Of a stretch of DNA of 64,000 nucleotides, positions 24,061 to 34,828 are shown piece by piece. The number at the start of each line of letters is the position of its first letter. The stretch's first letter is position 1. The stretch comes from Adenanthera pavonina (lineage: Eukaryota; Streptophyta; Magnoliopsida; Fabales; Fabaceae). The notes below the pieces were generated by a model. That model did no database searches, had not been told where the DNA came from, and worked only from the letters and a program-made list of their open reading frames with translations. The translations under genes and the position numbers were made by a program. Location: positions 28,336,501 through 28,400,500 of the forward strand of contig JAIVEN010000012.1 in assembly GCA_026686845.1 (NCBI GenBank). Reading direction: 5' to 3'.

Positions 24061-24829
24061 AGAAGGGAAAAGCTCAAAATTTCCTTTCATAAATTTCCCT
24101 CTTTCATGTAGTCTTGATTTCTGGATGGTTGATTTTACTATGGGATCTTGGTATTTCCTTGAGCCACCATTGTTTTGATGCATATTAATTCTGAATCGAT
24201 GTTCTCAGATGGAAAAATCTATTTCTTGTGGGTGTTTTTTTCTTGTTGGTGGGTGTTCTATTTGGTGTAATCTGTCGGCCATTGGTGCTAGTGAAGTAGC
24301 TTCATTGAATGTGACTGATTTTCCTCCAATTCCATTTAGATTATGCCCTGCTGTAGTAGATCTCTATTTGTTCTGCAATTTGAGTGAAGGATCGGCATTT
24401 TCTTAGTATTTTATCTGGTGTGAACTAGAGTCTGCAGCTGTTGGCATGCTGTCTCACTAGTTTCTTTAACATGACTTGGCTGTTGGCAATTGGTCGTTCT
24501 TCCTATGTAGATAGTTATGTGTATGCTTTTTCCTACTTTTGAGTTTTTTTTTAGCATAAACTGTGGTAATAATGCCTGCTGTTGTCTCCATTATTTTTTA
24601 GCTCTTATTGTGCTAGTGAATTATATGGATTTCATAGGAGAATATTAGTGGGTTATAACAATTAATTTGCATTATGAAAAATGATTCCACCTTTAATATG
24701 AACTAGTGGACCATTGTACATCTAGTGTTTTATTTGCAATTTGCTCTTGATGGGTCAATTAGTGTCAAAATTTGCAAATTATTAGACCTCTTATTTGCAT
24801 TTAAACATAGCAAGAGATTACTCAATAAA
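24061..24829 (+). other. Spacer, probably intron or UTR of captured sequence
   Basis: Normal AT-rich DNA. One 65-codon reading frame at 24209-24406 has no recognisable features. No repeat ends seen. Confidence 0.4.
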
Positions 24830-25448
24830 GTAGTATATGGGACTCCGTGTGCTATCTGCTGGGATAATATTAAAGGCCGAGTTTTGGCTGCAATTGCAAT
24901 GTCTATCACTTTTTGGGTAGTAGTGGTTTTGTTGGCCTTGTATGTAATGTATGCAAAGAAGTTCAAGGACACATGGAAAGGGTTTTCCGCCCAGTCATTC
25001 AATTACATCTGTACTGTCTTGAAATTAGCTCTTCTCTCTGCTGCTATAGTGTGGTATGTTTCTACACTTACCTTTCACTTTGCCCATTTTCCATTAGCAG
25101 TTTGTGAACTACTGATACAGATACAACTTTTCGACTAAATTATCTGCAATCAAATTTTAGAGAGTGTAATTTCAGGTCAATTTAATGTATCACTCTGAAC
25201 TTATTAATCTTACTATATGTTGAAATTATGCTAGTTTGGAGTACTGGGTTTTTGAGGTTTTGGTTTTCTTAGCTGGATTACTGCCTGATTCAGAAATAGA
25301 CACTTCATTAATTGCAATATGGTGTGATTTTGATGCTTTTGTAATTATGTATGTTTGTGTCAGTCTTATTAATGGTCATTAATATTTGCAGTGTCAGCAC
25401 AGAAATCATTGCCTGCATGATTTCTTATGGTCTGAGTGCAGCAGCAAG
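24830..25448 (+). pseudogene. MATE (DTX) transporter fragment, three exons
   Basis: Exon a ends at 25053 and contains LALYVMYAKKFKDTWKGFSA and LKLALLSAAIV. Exon b is 25235-25321 (LEYWVFEVLVFLAGLLPDSE). Exon c is 25392-25448 (VSTEIIACMISYGLSAAA). All have GT-AG borders with matching phase 2 junctions, so the codons join correctly. The order matches the middle of plant MATE/DETOXIFICATION proteins, H+-coupled exporters with 12 membrane helices. Two hydrophobic helices are visible in exon a and one in exon b. The start of exon a is uncertain, and the N- and C-terminal thirds are absent. It lies inside a CACTA element and is probably a captured fragment. Confidence 0.85.
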
Positions 25449-26857
25449 GTTAGAATTGGTGAAACAGTCTCCTTTCCTCGTTCTGTTTCGTGTCTTCCTG
25501 CATTAGCATTCTAAGTTTCATACGGCTCATTTACCTTTCAAGTGAAGATGACTTTGGATATTTTGGGTTTAAATTTCTAGGCTTTAGTTTAATACCAACT
25601 TATGACATTGTGGCCTTGATGCCATAAATAAATATAGTTGTCAAATATTATCACCTAATTTTAGTGTAAGGAGTTGGAATCTTGTTGGGTGAATATGAAA
25701 GCCTAGATGCGTTAACTTCAAAATGTACAATAGAATTAATGGTTACACTTTGAAGTGCTAAAAATAGTTTAGACATTTGTGTGTCTATTAATTTAATCAT
25801 GATTGAATATAATGATTTTGTCTGTGACCTTGGTATTTTGCTTTCCCAATTCAGTAGTGCATGTGGAAGACCATCTGAGCTTAGCTTCTCCATTATGGTG
25901 GTCTCTGCATCCATATCTACTACATATTTGTTGGTTGAATATTCCCCAATCTCTATATCCTTTGTGTAATTAGGTCATAACGCAAGCTTTGTTCTGTAGG
26001 AAAGTACCATGTTTCCTTTGAGGATTTGAGGTTTTATGGAAAACATTCATTCTAGCATCAGTTTTTTATTCCTTCCCTTAGATATTGTTCATGCTTTCAT
26101 AAAATTGCTTGTAGAAACTAACAAATATAACAAGAAGACAAGGAGGGACTAAGGGTTGATCTCATTGCATTAGCTAACTAAAGAATTTTTCCTTGTTAAT
26201 AGTCTTGAAAATATGGTCATTTGCTCTCTGTATTTTTTCTGCTTCTCACTGGAATGCTTCAAAACATAACTATCTAGACTATGTTTCCTTATTTAAGGTT
26301 TTTTATCTGCAATTTGAGGGGTTAAATGTGGAGCATATTTTTATCCTTGTTAATAATTTAAGCATAGTAACATACTGTAATTCATTTGCTTAAGTCAAAA
26401 TTTTGTAGTTCTAATTACATGGAAAGCAATAGCTTAATGTTCTGCTTTATACTTGCTTGAAATTTATAGTTTTTTTCCCTGCATAAAGAATAGTGTTCGA
26501 ATCCCTCAGAGAATGCATATTCATAGATATTTCAATCTCTTGATCAAAATGCTTGAAGTTCGTGGGAATCTCTCTATAGGCCCATTTGAGATTGATGCTT
26601 GCTTATTCAGTTGCTGATAATTTGGTCCAATCTCCTTTGATGATATGGATATAATGGAGCATGGATTGAAACTTAATGAATAGTTGGTTGTTTATTCATG
26701 GCCACTGATTCAATCTCAGAATCACTTCTTCAATTGCACATGGATGTTAATATGCTTCTGGTTGACAAATGAATCAATTACAAATGACTTTTCTTATGTT
26801 CTATGTTTTAGCATTTCTTTTAAAACTTCTTCAAATTCATTTTTGCTACGGATGTAG
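25449..26857 (+). other. No gene recognised between the MATE and kinase fragments
   Basis: AT-rich, intron-like sequence. Small open stretches, for example 25781-25969, show no family signature. It may be introns of the captured genes. Confidence 0.5.
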
Positions 26858-27082
26858 GTGGAACAATTGCACAAAATTTTCGAACTTTGGGGATCCCCAC
26901 CTGATGAATGCTGGAAAAAGACCAAGCTTCCTCATGCAACTTTGTTTAAACCTCAACAGACATACAATAGTTGCCTCCAAGAGACCTTTAAAGGTTTTCC
27001 TATGACCAATGTGAATCTTCTGCAAACTCTTCTTTCCATTGAATCATACAATCACGGGACTGCTTCTGCTCTTTCATCAGAG
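26858..27082 (+). pseudogene. CDK-like Ser/Thr kinase exon (C-terminal part of the kinase domain)
   Basis: A single open exon of 75 codons is bordered by TGTAG on the left and GTAGGT on the right, phase 0 at both ends. It begins VEQLHKIFELWGSPPDECWK and includes LPHATLFKPQQTYNSCLQET and LLSIESYNHGTASALSSE. This is the C-lobe part of plant cyclin-dependent-kinase-like proteins of the CDKC/At1g54610 type, recognised from memory of the family. Catalytic subdomains I-IX are absent, so it cannot be an active kinase. In the family the DP...RGTA motif is usual. Here it reads SYNHGTA, so Asp and Arg are lost. Confidence 0.85.
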
Positions 27083-28220
27083 GTAGGTTAACTCATGAGA
27101 GCTTATTGCAAATTATTGGAAATTCTTGAAAAGTGATATTTTTCAGTGATTAGTAGGAGGTACTCAATGTGCATGAAAATCTTACTGTATTTACTTCATC
27201 TTTATTGGGAAGCACCATATCCTTGCCTTTTCAATTTTAAATTTGTTGACACTTTATGAGTTTTATATATCCATGGTACTTATTCATCCAACAGCTTGAG
27301 GCGCAGTCATTCCTAGTAAAACAGAGGCTTAGAAATTATAAAAAAGAAAAGAAATAGCAACCCAATCTAGGCAATGACTATATATCCTTAGTAATAACAA
27401 ATATGAGCTATCTATGGTGTTACACAAAAAAGGGCCATCAAAAAAAGATTAAGTCAATAAATGAAAATTTAGAAGGTATTTATTCGTTAAACATTAATAG
27501 ATAGAAAAAAATCATGTTAAAAACAAGTCCAAATTATATATTCCCAATATTTTGAATGGGATGAAGCCAATCACAGTAACGTTGTACTATAATGCAAATT
27601 AATAAGCTCACATGCAAACAAAACAAACCTGCAAGTATTGTCCATGCCTTTGTTTCCTAAGTACCCACAATTTTTTTTTATTTAAAAAAATCAATTTTAA
27701 CGTAAAATATGATATGATATTCAAATATATGTTCCATGCTTTTTTTCTTGCCTTGTCACCATAAGTAAGTTCGAAGGCCCAAAAGGCTATGTTAGCCATA
27801 ATTTTTTTATTTGTTTTCATTGGCTTTCTAATATTTTTGTTTGCTTGGAGTTAATATCTCTGAATTACAGACTTTCATGCCATTTATGTCTAGATTTGAG
27901 AAGATATAAGGCAGAACATAAAGCTATTTAACTTAAGGGAATTGCAAGAGTGACATTGGGCACAACGATCTCTCCAGGTATGTTAATCTTATGTTCAAAC
28001 TTAATGATGCATCAATGATTTAGTTGTTTATGACATGATTTGGTTGCTGAGTTAAGACTTTTAATTAGGGATTAGATTTTTTTAGAATAGTGATTGGGTT
28101 GGACTATATGCTATTGTGATTTTGGCTTTTGTATAATATCTTTCAATTTCTCAAAACAATTTGTGTAGATAAATTCATTGCATGCATAAATTCATATATG
28201 ATCTTTTTTTGTTTTTATAG
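27083..28220 (+). other. No gene recognised between the kinase and Ulp1 fragments
   Basis: AT-rich. A minus-strand frame at 27608-27820 has no recognisable features and is unlikely to be coding. No repeat boundary seen. Confidence 0.5.
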
Positions 28221-28479
28221 GTGCCCTCAGCAGCAAAATACTATTGATTGTGGATATTACATGTTAATGTTTATAAAGAATATCATATTACATGGCCAAT
28301 CTACCATTCTGGAGAAAGTATGTTCTTCAATTCTTCTATATATTATTTAAGTTTTTAATTAAATTTGATCAAATTCATTTTACTATATTTTGTTGTGATG
28401 TTTCATATTGTAGTACTTCTCAAACTCATACTATGATTTCTACACCAAAGAGGAGATAAAAGAACTCCAAGAAGAATGA
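28221..28479 (+). pseudogene. Ulp1-like (C48) protease, last two exons, of the second CACTA element
   Basis: Exon 28221-28317 follows TTATAG and gives CPQQQNTIDCGYYMLMFIKN, with the catalytic Cys in DCGYY, then a GTATGT donor. Exon 28414-28479 follows TTGTAG and gives YFSNSYYDFYTKEEIKELQE before a TGA. Coding similarity continues after the stop (KYVLEHTM), so the TGA probably replaced a Trp codon. The His and Asp part of the triad is missing. The position close to the 3' end matches the Ulp1 remnant in the left CACTA element (2432-2726). Confidence 0.8.
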
Positions 28480-28844
28480 TGAAAATATGTGTTAGAACAT
28501 ACTATGTAGGTTGTTTTTATAATGTTGAGATATTGTTTAGAGATTTTTTGGCTTGTTTTGGAAATAGAAGAACTCTGATGTTTTAGACATTATTAGGAAA
28601 TTTTTTGGCCTGTTTTGTATGTGTTAGAAATGTGTGATGTGACATTTTTACACAATTGTATTTGAAAAACTTTTTAGCCAACAATGTTTTGAATTCTGTG
28701 ATTTGGAAGTTGATTCTTGTATTGTGAGAGTGCTGAATAGATGAAAAAAGTGTATTGTAAATTTATATATAACAGGTGGAAAAGAGAAGAAAACAAAAAT
28801 ATATATATTTTTTAAAAAAAAGAGCTTTGGACATGCTTTTAGCA

Positions 28845-29132
28845 ATGAGCATGCCCAATGATAGAACTTTAGGTACGCTCATCAATGGAAGCGTATCCCA
28901 ATCCTTTGGTATGCTTTTATCTAGAAGGGTACCCAAAGACTATACTTTGATTATGCTTTTAAGCACAAGCCATATCCAAATACCATCCTATAGTACCAAA
29001 AGCTCTTCTTAAAGGGCATGGACTAGTGTTTGGGTACTCTTTTTAAAGCATACACAAAGGCATTTAATACCCTTTAAAAGCGTACCTAAATGCTAATAAT
29101 GAGCATACTCAAAAATAATTTCTGTAGTAGTG
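28845..29132. repeat. Right subterminal repeats and terminal inverted repeat of the second CACTA element
   Basis: Motifs such as GGTACGCTC, TTTGGTATGCTTTT, GGGTACCCAAAG, AAAGCATAC and AAAGCGTACC are packed in both orientations between 28850 and 29110. They are followed by the terminus TCTGTAGTAGTG. They correspond to the motifs at 12440-12620. Confidence 0.7.
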
Positions 29133-29912
29133 ATTAAATCAAAATCTATTATCATCAATGGACAGTATATAGATATATATCCGAAACAAAAATATATTTG
29201 TTAAATGTTCATTATTACGATAGATTTAGAAAAACCTGTAGGCAGATTTCCTTCATTTGTAGAACTTACACAATTCATATTTTTATAGATTATATATACG
29301 ATTTCCTTATTCACATTTGTGGGTGTGTGTGTTCCTAAATTCTTCAATATGAATGACATATATAAATGAGATGTGTTTTCCAATACTTCTACAATTCCTT
29401 ATTGATTCTTAACTACCAAAATTTAAATACGAAGATCAAACAAATTTAATAATTAACTTTGCATCCACAAAATACCATTTTTCCCTTAAGGTTATTAATT
29501 TATTTTCTCTTAATTTTATTTAGTGTTCTATTCTTTTTTTTTTTGTTGCAAATTTACTAACTCTGGGTCATTATTACATTCAACTAATTTTAACCATTTT
29601 TCTTAATTTATATGATTTTTTAGAAGACCTCATAAATGAGAATGGAAGGAGAATTCAATAGTCATTGATACCTTTTTTATACCTTTTTTTTTTTGAACAA
29701 ATTGTAACCACGTGTTTAAACTAGATAATAACTCGCATGGTGCTAGAGTCTGAAATGAGCTACAGTATTAAGATGAATAAAATAGTGCAGCTTCCTGTAT
29801 TGATTATCATATATATTGATTGCCAGAATCGACTTCAGCATGTATATGATATATTTTTTTTTTGGTAGAGGCATGTATATGATATTTTAAACTTAACTCT
29901 AACAGTTTGTAA
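29133..29912. other. AT-rich spacer, nothing coding seen
   Basis: Low-complexity and AT-rich sequence. GCATGTATATGATAT occurs twice near 29840 and 29870 as a short direct repeat. No gene recognised. Confidence 0.55.
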
Positions 29913-30605
29913 CAATGTATAAAAACTGGGATCAGACCGATTGGTTAGACAGAAAATTGTGTCAGATCTAGGTAGAATCTAAGAAATACAGAACTGGTGA
30001 GACCCAGTAAAAAACTAATTGAACTGAGGCTTAAACTGATGAAAATTGGTTGTGAACTGGTTTAGAACCGGTTCAAACCAGTTATAATTTTTTTTTATTT
30101 TTTAGATAAAATTTTATTATTTTTAGTACTAAATAATATTATTTTTTATATAAATTTTTTATTTTTATATTATTATATTGTATAAGTATTATTATAATAC
30201 ATAGTTATTAATAACGATAAATTTACTTAATAAATAATATAAAAATAAAATATTAGTTGATTATTTTGAATTCAAAATATAATTATAGATGAATATTAAC
30301 TTATTTAAATTTTAATATTAGATATTGAAACTTATTAATAATATTTTTAATAATATTTAATATATAAAATTAAAAAAAATATTAATTTTATTATTACTAA
30401 TTTAATTACAAATCAATCATGTACTATTAAATTTTAAAATAATATTTTTACCGATTGAATATCTAATTTGATTTTTAATGCTCTGATTTGTAAGTTATAT
30501 ATGTTTATTATTGTTATTCAAGTACTCTGGCATATATGGTCTATAATTTTCGTAGTTATAGCTGATATAATAAGAATTGGAAAACAGCTAGCAAATGACG
30601 TATAG

Positions 30606-31331
30606 GTTTGAAGTTATTCTGCCGACACTTTCGCAAATGGCCAAAAAGATGAACATCCATCTCCCAGATGACTTCCCTGCCTTCACAGAAATATTTGCCA
30701 GGAGAGATGCCAAGGTCAAAAGTTAGTTACTATATATATATATATATATATATGTTGCCTTTTGTTATTAATTAATACTCCTCCAGTTTTAAATAAAAAA
30801 AAATTTCACATATGTTAATATTATTAATTGAAATTAATTAATCTCATTTAATTTGCAGTAAAATATTTTTTTTCTAAAATTATTCTGAATTAATAATTTT
30901 TTTACACCAAATCCGGTAATGATCATTAAAAAACACAATTTTCTCTAAATTAATGAGGGATAATATTAAAATATCTTATTTACTGCACCAAATAGCTATA
31001 TTTTTTTCTTTTTTACACAACTCTCCCAAAATTTTTTTATATTTGAGACTGCAGGGAGTATCAATCATTATAAAATAGAAAAACTGAAAAAAAATCCCAT
31101 TGTTTATTAGCCCTAATGCATAGTGTGCCAAGCTCATGCTTTTGTTATATTGATATGGTTGTTATCATGCAATTAAAATCAACATTAAGAAATTACAATT
31201 TTAAACTTATATATAGGATACCGATGGAGGTGTTGCATAGTTTGCCAACAACATTGCTGTTCAGTTTGGAAGCAATTACAGGTCTTCAATGGGACAAGTT
31301 TGAGAAAGTGAGAAGCAAAGATGAGTCTTAT
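30606..31331 (+). pseudogene. Class II diterpene synthase (copalyl diphosphate synthase-like) fragment
   Basis: Exon-like 30606-30721 gives FEVILPTLSQMAKKMNIHLP and then FTEIFARRDAKVK. Exon-like 31217-31331 gives IPMEVLHSLPTTLLFSLEAI and LQWDKFEKVRSKDES. These are consecutive blocks of the N-terminal half of plant TPS-c enzymes (usually GFEV-FPSLLE-A and IP--VLH-VPTTLLHSLEG), which cyclise GGPP to copalyl-type diphosphates in plastids. The catalytic DxDD motif lies further C-terminal and is absent. The donor after the first block appears to lack one G, so phases do not match. The intron carries a MITE (30778-31058). After YLFYP the similarity is lost. Confidence 0.8.
30778..31058. mobile_element. 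Stowaway-like MITE in the diterpene synthase intron
   Basis: The left end CTCCTCCAGTTTTAAATA and the right end TTTGAGACTGCAGGGAG are inverted repeats, flanked on both sides by TA. The element is 281 bp, noncoding and AT-rich, typical of Stowaway MITEs mobilised by Tc1/mariner-type transposases. Confidence 0.7.
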
Positions 31332-31795
31332 TTATTCTATCCAATTTACTGGTTCAAGATTTAATAGTTCAATTGAGATATAATCGAAACTGAACTCATA
31401 GTAATTAAAATAATATATTTTAAGTATTATATGTGAAAAATAAAAGAAACTTTTAAAGGGAATATTAAGTTCAAAGCAATTGGTGTTGGGAATTAATAGA
31501 TGCAAGAGATTAATTGGGGGTTATGTAATTGAGAGCAAATGGAAGACATTAAACTTTGTTATTTGGAAATTTTTTATGTTTTTAAATGGTGTTACCTAGC
31601 ACTTTTAAAGGGCACATTATGACTAAATTAAATGATTTTGTTTGAATTAAAAATATTGGTAAATAATTGATAGTATAAAGAAGAAAAAGTTGTCCACACA
31701 TAAAGAAATAAGTTGAGGAAATTAACAAAGAAAATAAGAAAGGTCAACGGGAAAAAAAAAAAGGGCAGTATGATGAGTTTAAGACTTGGGACAAA

Positions 31796-31880
31796 GTCCC
31801 ACATCGGCGAAAAAAAGGAGCAAAGTGTGGGACTTGTTTTTTTGTTTTTTGAGAAACAAGTGTGGGACTTCCTTTATATG
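31796..31880 (+). promoter_or_regulatory. snRNA-type upstream sequence element and TATA-like motif (no snRNA gene found)
   Basis: GTCCCACATCG at 31796-31806 matches exactly the plant snRNA-gene upstream element RTCCCACATCG. TTTATAT at 31873-31879 could be a TATA box, but the spacing of about 70 bp is too long for U-snRNA genes of either polymerase class. No U1, U2, U4, U5 or U6 sequence follows. GGGACAAAGTCCC forms a small palindrome, and TGTGGGACTT is repeated twice (about 31828 and 31861). It may be a relic or a piece of a dispersed repeat. Confidence 0.35.
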
Positions 31881-32334
31881 GAGGAGGGGGCATATACACT
31901 TTACGTTTCTGGCCGCCCAATCTTATGGGCTTTAGGATATCCTATGGGATGTCCAAATGAGCTTCTGAATAAATTCACATTCAAGCTCATAGTTGAATTT
32001 TCTTTTTTAATTTGTCATAATCTTTTTAAGTATCTATGGATAGACCAGAACGCGTCCAATTGAAAACTGGTTAACTAGTTTTTGACTAATTATTCCAAAT
32101 TTTTACTAGTTCTTAGGGTGTCTAGTTTTGGTTGTTTTTAGACCGAACTAGATACTGGTTTCTGGTCCAACTAATTGAACTGACTGATTAGTCCAGTTTT
32201 TATAATATTGATATTAATTGTAACATATACTAATATTTCAATCAATAAATAATTCTGATCAATATTAGGAAATTTAAAAGCAATTCTATTATATTAATTA
32301 TATTTCTTCATTATGTGTTAAAATCTTAACCAAA

Positions 32335-32797
32335 GGGAAATTTTATCGAATTGCTATAAGACCATGAATGCTATATGGTAGTGAATGTTGGGCTCTGAAT
32401 GAGTAATAAGAGTATAAGATGAGAGTAGTAGAGATGAGAATATTGAGATAGATGTGTGGTCATATAAAAATTGATAAGATATGAAATAATTGTATACGAG
32501 GGAAAATCGGAGTAGTACTTATCAAGTAGAAAATGGTGAAAAATTGTTTAAGATAGTTTTGGCATATACAAATAAGAGGACAATAGGAGCCAGTAAGAAA
32601 AGTTAATTAAATGGATTGGAGCCCCATTAAAAGGTGTAAAGGAAGACTAAGAAAGACACTAAAAGAAGTATAAAGCGTGACCTCTTGATAAATAATTTAT
32701 CTGAAGAGATGATGTTTGATATAATCTATTGATGTCGTGTGATTCATATAACGAATCTCATTTAGTAGGATAAGTCTAATATTGTTGTTGTTGTGTT
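32335..32797 (+). pseudogene. L1-type LINE, 3' end fragment
   Basis: The plus strand reads in one main frame as the end of a plant LINE reverse-transcriptase ORF: FYRIAIRP, MLYGSECWALNE, MRVVEMRIL and MCGHIKIDKI. Further on it gives SPIKRCKGRLRKTLKEV. It ends in a TTG repeat (TATTGTTGTTGTTGTG), the usual tail of these elements. Numerous stops show that it is old. The same family, tail included, is found on the minus strand at 62434-64000. Confidence 0.8.
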
Positions 32798-33488
32798 AAA
32801 ATCTTAAGCAAAAGTTAAAAAGATACAGAGGGTGCTTATTTCCCTATCAATTTCATAGTCTCACCTCTTTTGGAAAAATCCCCACTTCAATGATACTATG
32901 ATTATCTTTATTAAAAAATATATATATATATATATAAAGAATAAATTAAAGATGACTCTTTTACACACATATTATATACATCAGAATGCAAATTAACCAC
33001 CGAACAGTAACTGCTGGCGAGTGGGATGAGTGAATTAATAAAGTGGGGGCTAGGTAGCGGGTGTATATATATACACGATCGCTACCAGGTTATTCATCAA
33101 CTTTGAATTATATAATATGTACATATAACTCGGGATCATGACCTTGCAAGTTAACTTGTTTTAAATTATGTTTTAACGATGAACTCGCTACCAGGTTATT
33201 CATCAACTTGTTTTAAATTATGGCTGCTTTAGCTTTTGTTCATGAACATAAATTTATTCAATTACTATAATAGCTGTGGCTGCTTCAATTCTATATATTC
33301 ATAACTGACACACAACTGGGACCACGAAGTTGTTTTAATTAGATTATATATGGCTGCTTTAGTTTTTGTTCCATTGATTGCATGTGATCGAACATGTAGG
33401 CTCTCGAAGACCCAAGGAAAGAAGTGGACTTGCTGATGATAAGTTTTTGTACATCTCAAGGTGGCAATATTAATTTTATATGTAACTA
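32798..33488. other. Spacer with small local duplications
   Basis: CTACCAGGTTATTCATCAACTT occurs at about 33083 and 33187 and TGGCTGCTTTAG at about 33222 and 33350, so short segments have been duplicated locally. A TA run lies at 32917-32937. No gene recognised. Confidence 0.5.
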
Positions 33489-33746
33489 ATTCAGCATCCA
33501 TGTGTTCATTCTTTTAACCAAGTAACCAAAAATTAACAGCCAAAGGTTTTCTTCTTAAAGATGAATAATGTAGGGAAGAACTTTTTTGATAACTAGAAAT
33601 ATAGTGAGTGCTTTAGAAACTTTAAAATGATAAAGAGAAAGAAAGATGGTTAAAATTAATTGAAATTTTTGAAAAATAACAAAAATTTTCTAAAATTATC
33701 TTTACTTGAACTCATTATATTCTAATTTATCATTAGGTCCTTATTA

Positions 33747-34044
33747 CTCCCTCTGTCCCATACAATGTAGTTTAAGGTTATATCACATGGATTAAGAAAA
33801 CTTTAATTAATGTAGAATAGTACTATGCAATGACTAAAATATCCTTATTTAAAAAGTATGGGAAATGAAATAAATTTAGAAAATAATAAGTAGTAGAAAA
33901 GAGAGAAGAAAAAATGGGATTAATAAATGAGGGTATAATTGAAAAATAAAAACTAATTATGCATTGGTTTTTAAAAACAAGAAAAATAGTTTTGAAACAA
34001 AACAAAAAACTTAAAACAACAATAGATATGATATGGATGGAGTG
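33747..34044. mobile_element. Stowaway-like MITE (copy B of a pair)
   Basis: Left end CTCCCTCTGTCCCATACAAT, right end GATATGGATGGAGTG, both flanked by TA. Length 298 bp. Orthologous to 3767-4056. Confidence 0.65.
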
Positions 34045-34533
34045 TATGAGTCTTAATCAACTAGATTACTTAGAGAACTCTTAATGATCTCTTAATAAAC
34101 TCATGAGAAAAAAAGAATATCCAATACATTAAATGTAAGGGTATGAAATCAAGGGCATTTAAGAAAGAAAAAAATTAATGTAACTTGCAAAATGTAAAGA
34201 TATAGAAGGGTATGATAATACGAACTTGAAAGAGTATTTCTCTTAACCAATCCCTTTGTGCATTTAATTATTCTCTTCTATCATAATTATGAGGAGCTAA
34301 TTTAGAAACAAATCTTTAATACATTATATATGGAACAATATCAATATATGTAGTATTTATAATTAAAAAATGACTTATAATTCAAAATACTAGTATTTGT
34401 AGTCATGGCTTCCTACAATATCAATATATTCAGTGAAATATTTAAAATGTCGCACTATTTATTAGTTATGAATATTATGACTTACCTCAAACTCTGTGTT
34501 ATAATATATGGAGCTTACTCTGGTTATTAGATA

Positions 34534-34828
34534 CTCTCTCTAGTCCCATTTATAAGAGAAAAAAATTACTTCATGGATATTAAAAAAAATTGTTTTAGTT
34601 AGTTAAAGTTAATTAAACTATCTCATATTTTAAATTTCTTCCAAAATTACCCTAACTTAATTCAATGCTAATTTGAATCTTTAATGTATTTAATCTCTCT
34701 CCACATAATTAATGAAGGGTAATTTTTGGTAAAAAAAAATTTAATGCACTATTAACTTCTTTTTCCTCTTTATATTTAGAACTATTAAAAGGAAAAAAAT
34801 TTTTCTTTATAAATAGGACAGAAGGGAG
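34534..34828. mobile_element. Stowaway-like MITE
   Basis: Left end CTCTCTCTAGTCCCATTTAT, right end ATAAATAGGACAGAAGGGAG, flanked by TA. The ends are inverted repeats of about 22 bp with a few mismatches. Length 295 bp. Confidence 0.7.

Larger units (their letters stand above)
12403..29132 (+). mobile_element. CACTA transposon carrying host gene fragments, with nested retrotransposon
   Basis: The left end CACTACTACAGA (12403) and the right end TCTGTAGTAGTG (29132) are perfect 12-bp inverted repeats. The 3-bp direct repeat ATT flanks both (12400-12402 and 29133-29135), as expected for this superfamily. Both ends have subterminal repeats. Plus-strand contents after the nested retrotransposon (12720-23667) are a GC-rich segment, three MATE transporter exons, one CDK-like kinase exon and the last two exons of a Ulp1 protease. 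I found no TNP2 transposase, so the element is probably non-autonomous, of the gene-capturing (Pack-CACTA) type. Without the nested retrotransposon it would be about 5.8 kb. Confidence 0.9.
29913..32210. repeat. Region bounded by diverged inverted ends, enclosing the diterpene synthase relic
   Basis: The left border CAATGTATAAAAACTGG (29913) and the right border CCAGTTTTTATAATATTG (32210) are imperfect inverted repeats. Both inner flanks carry AACTGGTT-type words. The AT-rich part 30100-30430 resembles 9880-10215. This could be one DNA transposon that captured the gene fragment, or two unrelated insertions of the same repeat. No clear target duplication was found. TTGTAACA occurs near both ends but not flush with them. 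Confidence 0.35.

Noticed and set aside
25781..25969. Possible fourth MATE exon
   Set aside because: Only a GRPS-like word resembles the next MATE block; the rest does not align and splice sites are not convincing.
31890..31925. Possible U2-snRNA-like start after the TATA-like motif
   Set aside because: Only a few bases (TTTCTGGCC) resemble U2 and no conserved internal motif follows.
31713..32063. 116-codon plus-strand reading frame
   Set aside because: It runs through the palindrome and repeated TGTGGGACTT region, is Lys-rich at the start and matches no family. Chance frame.
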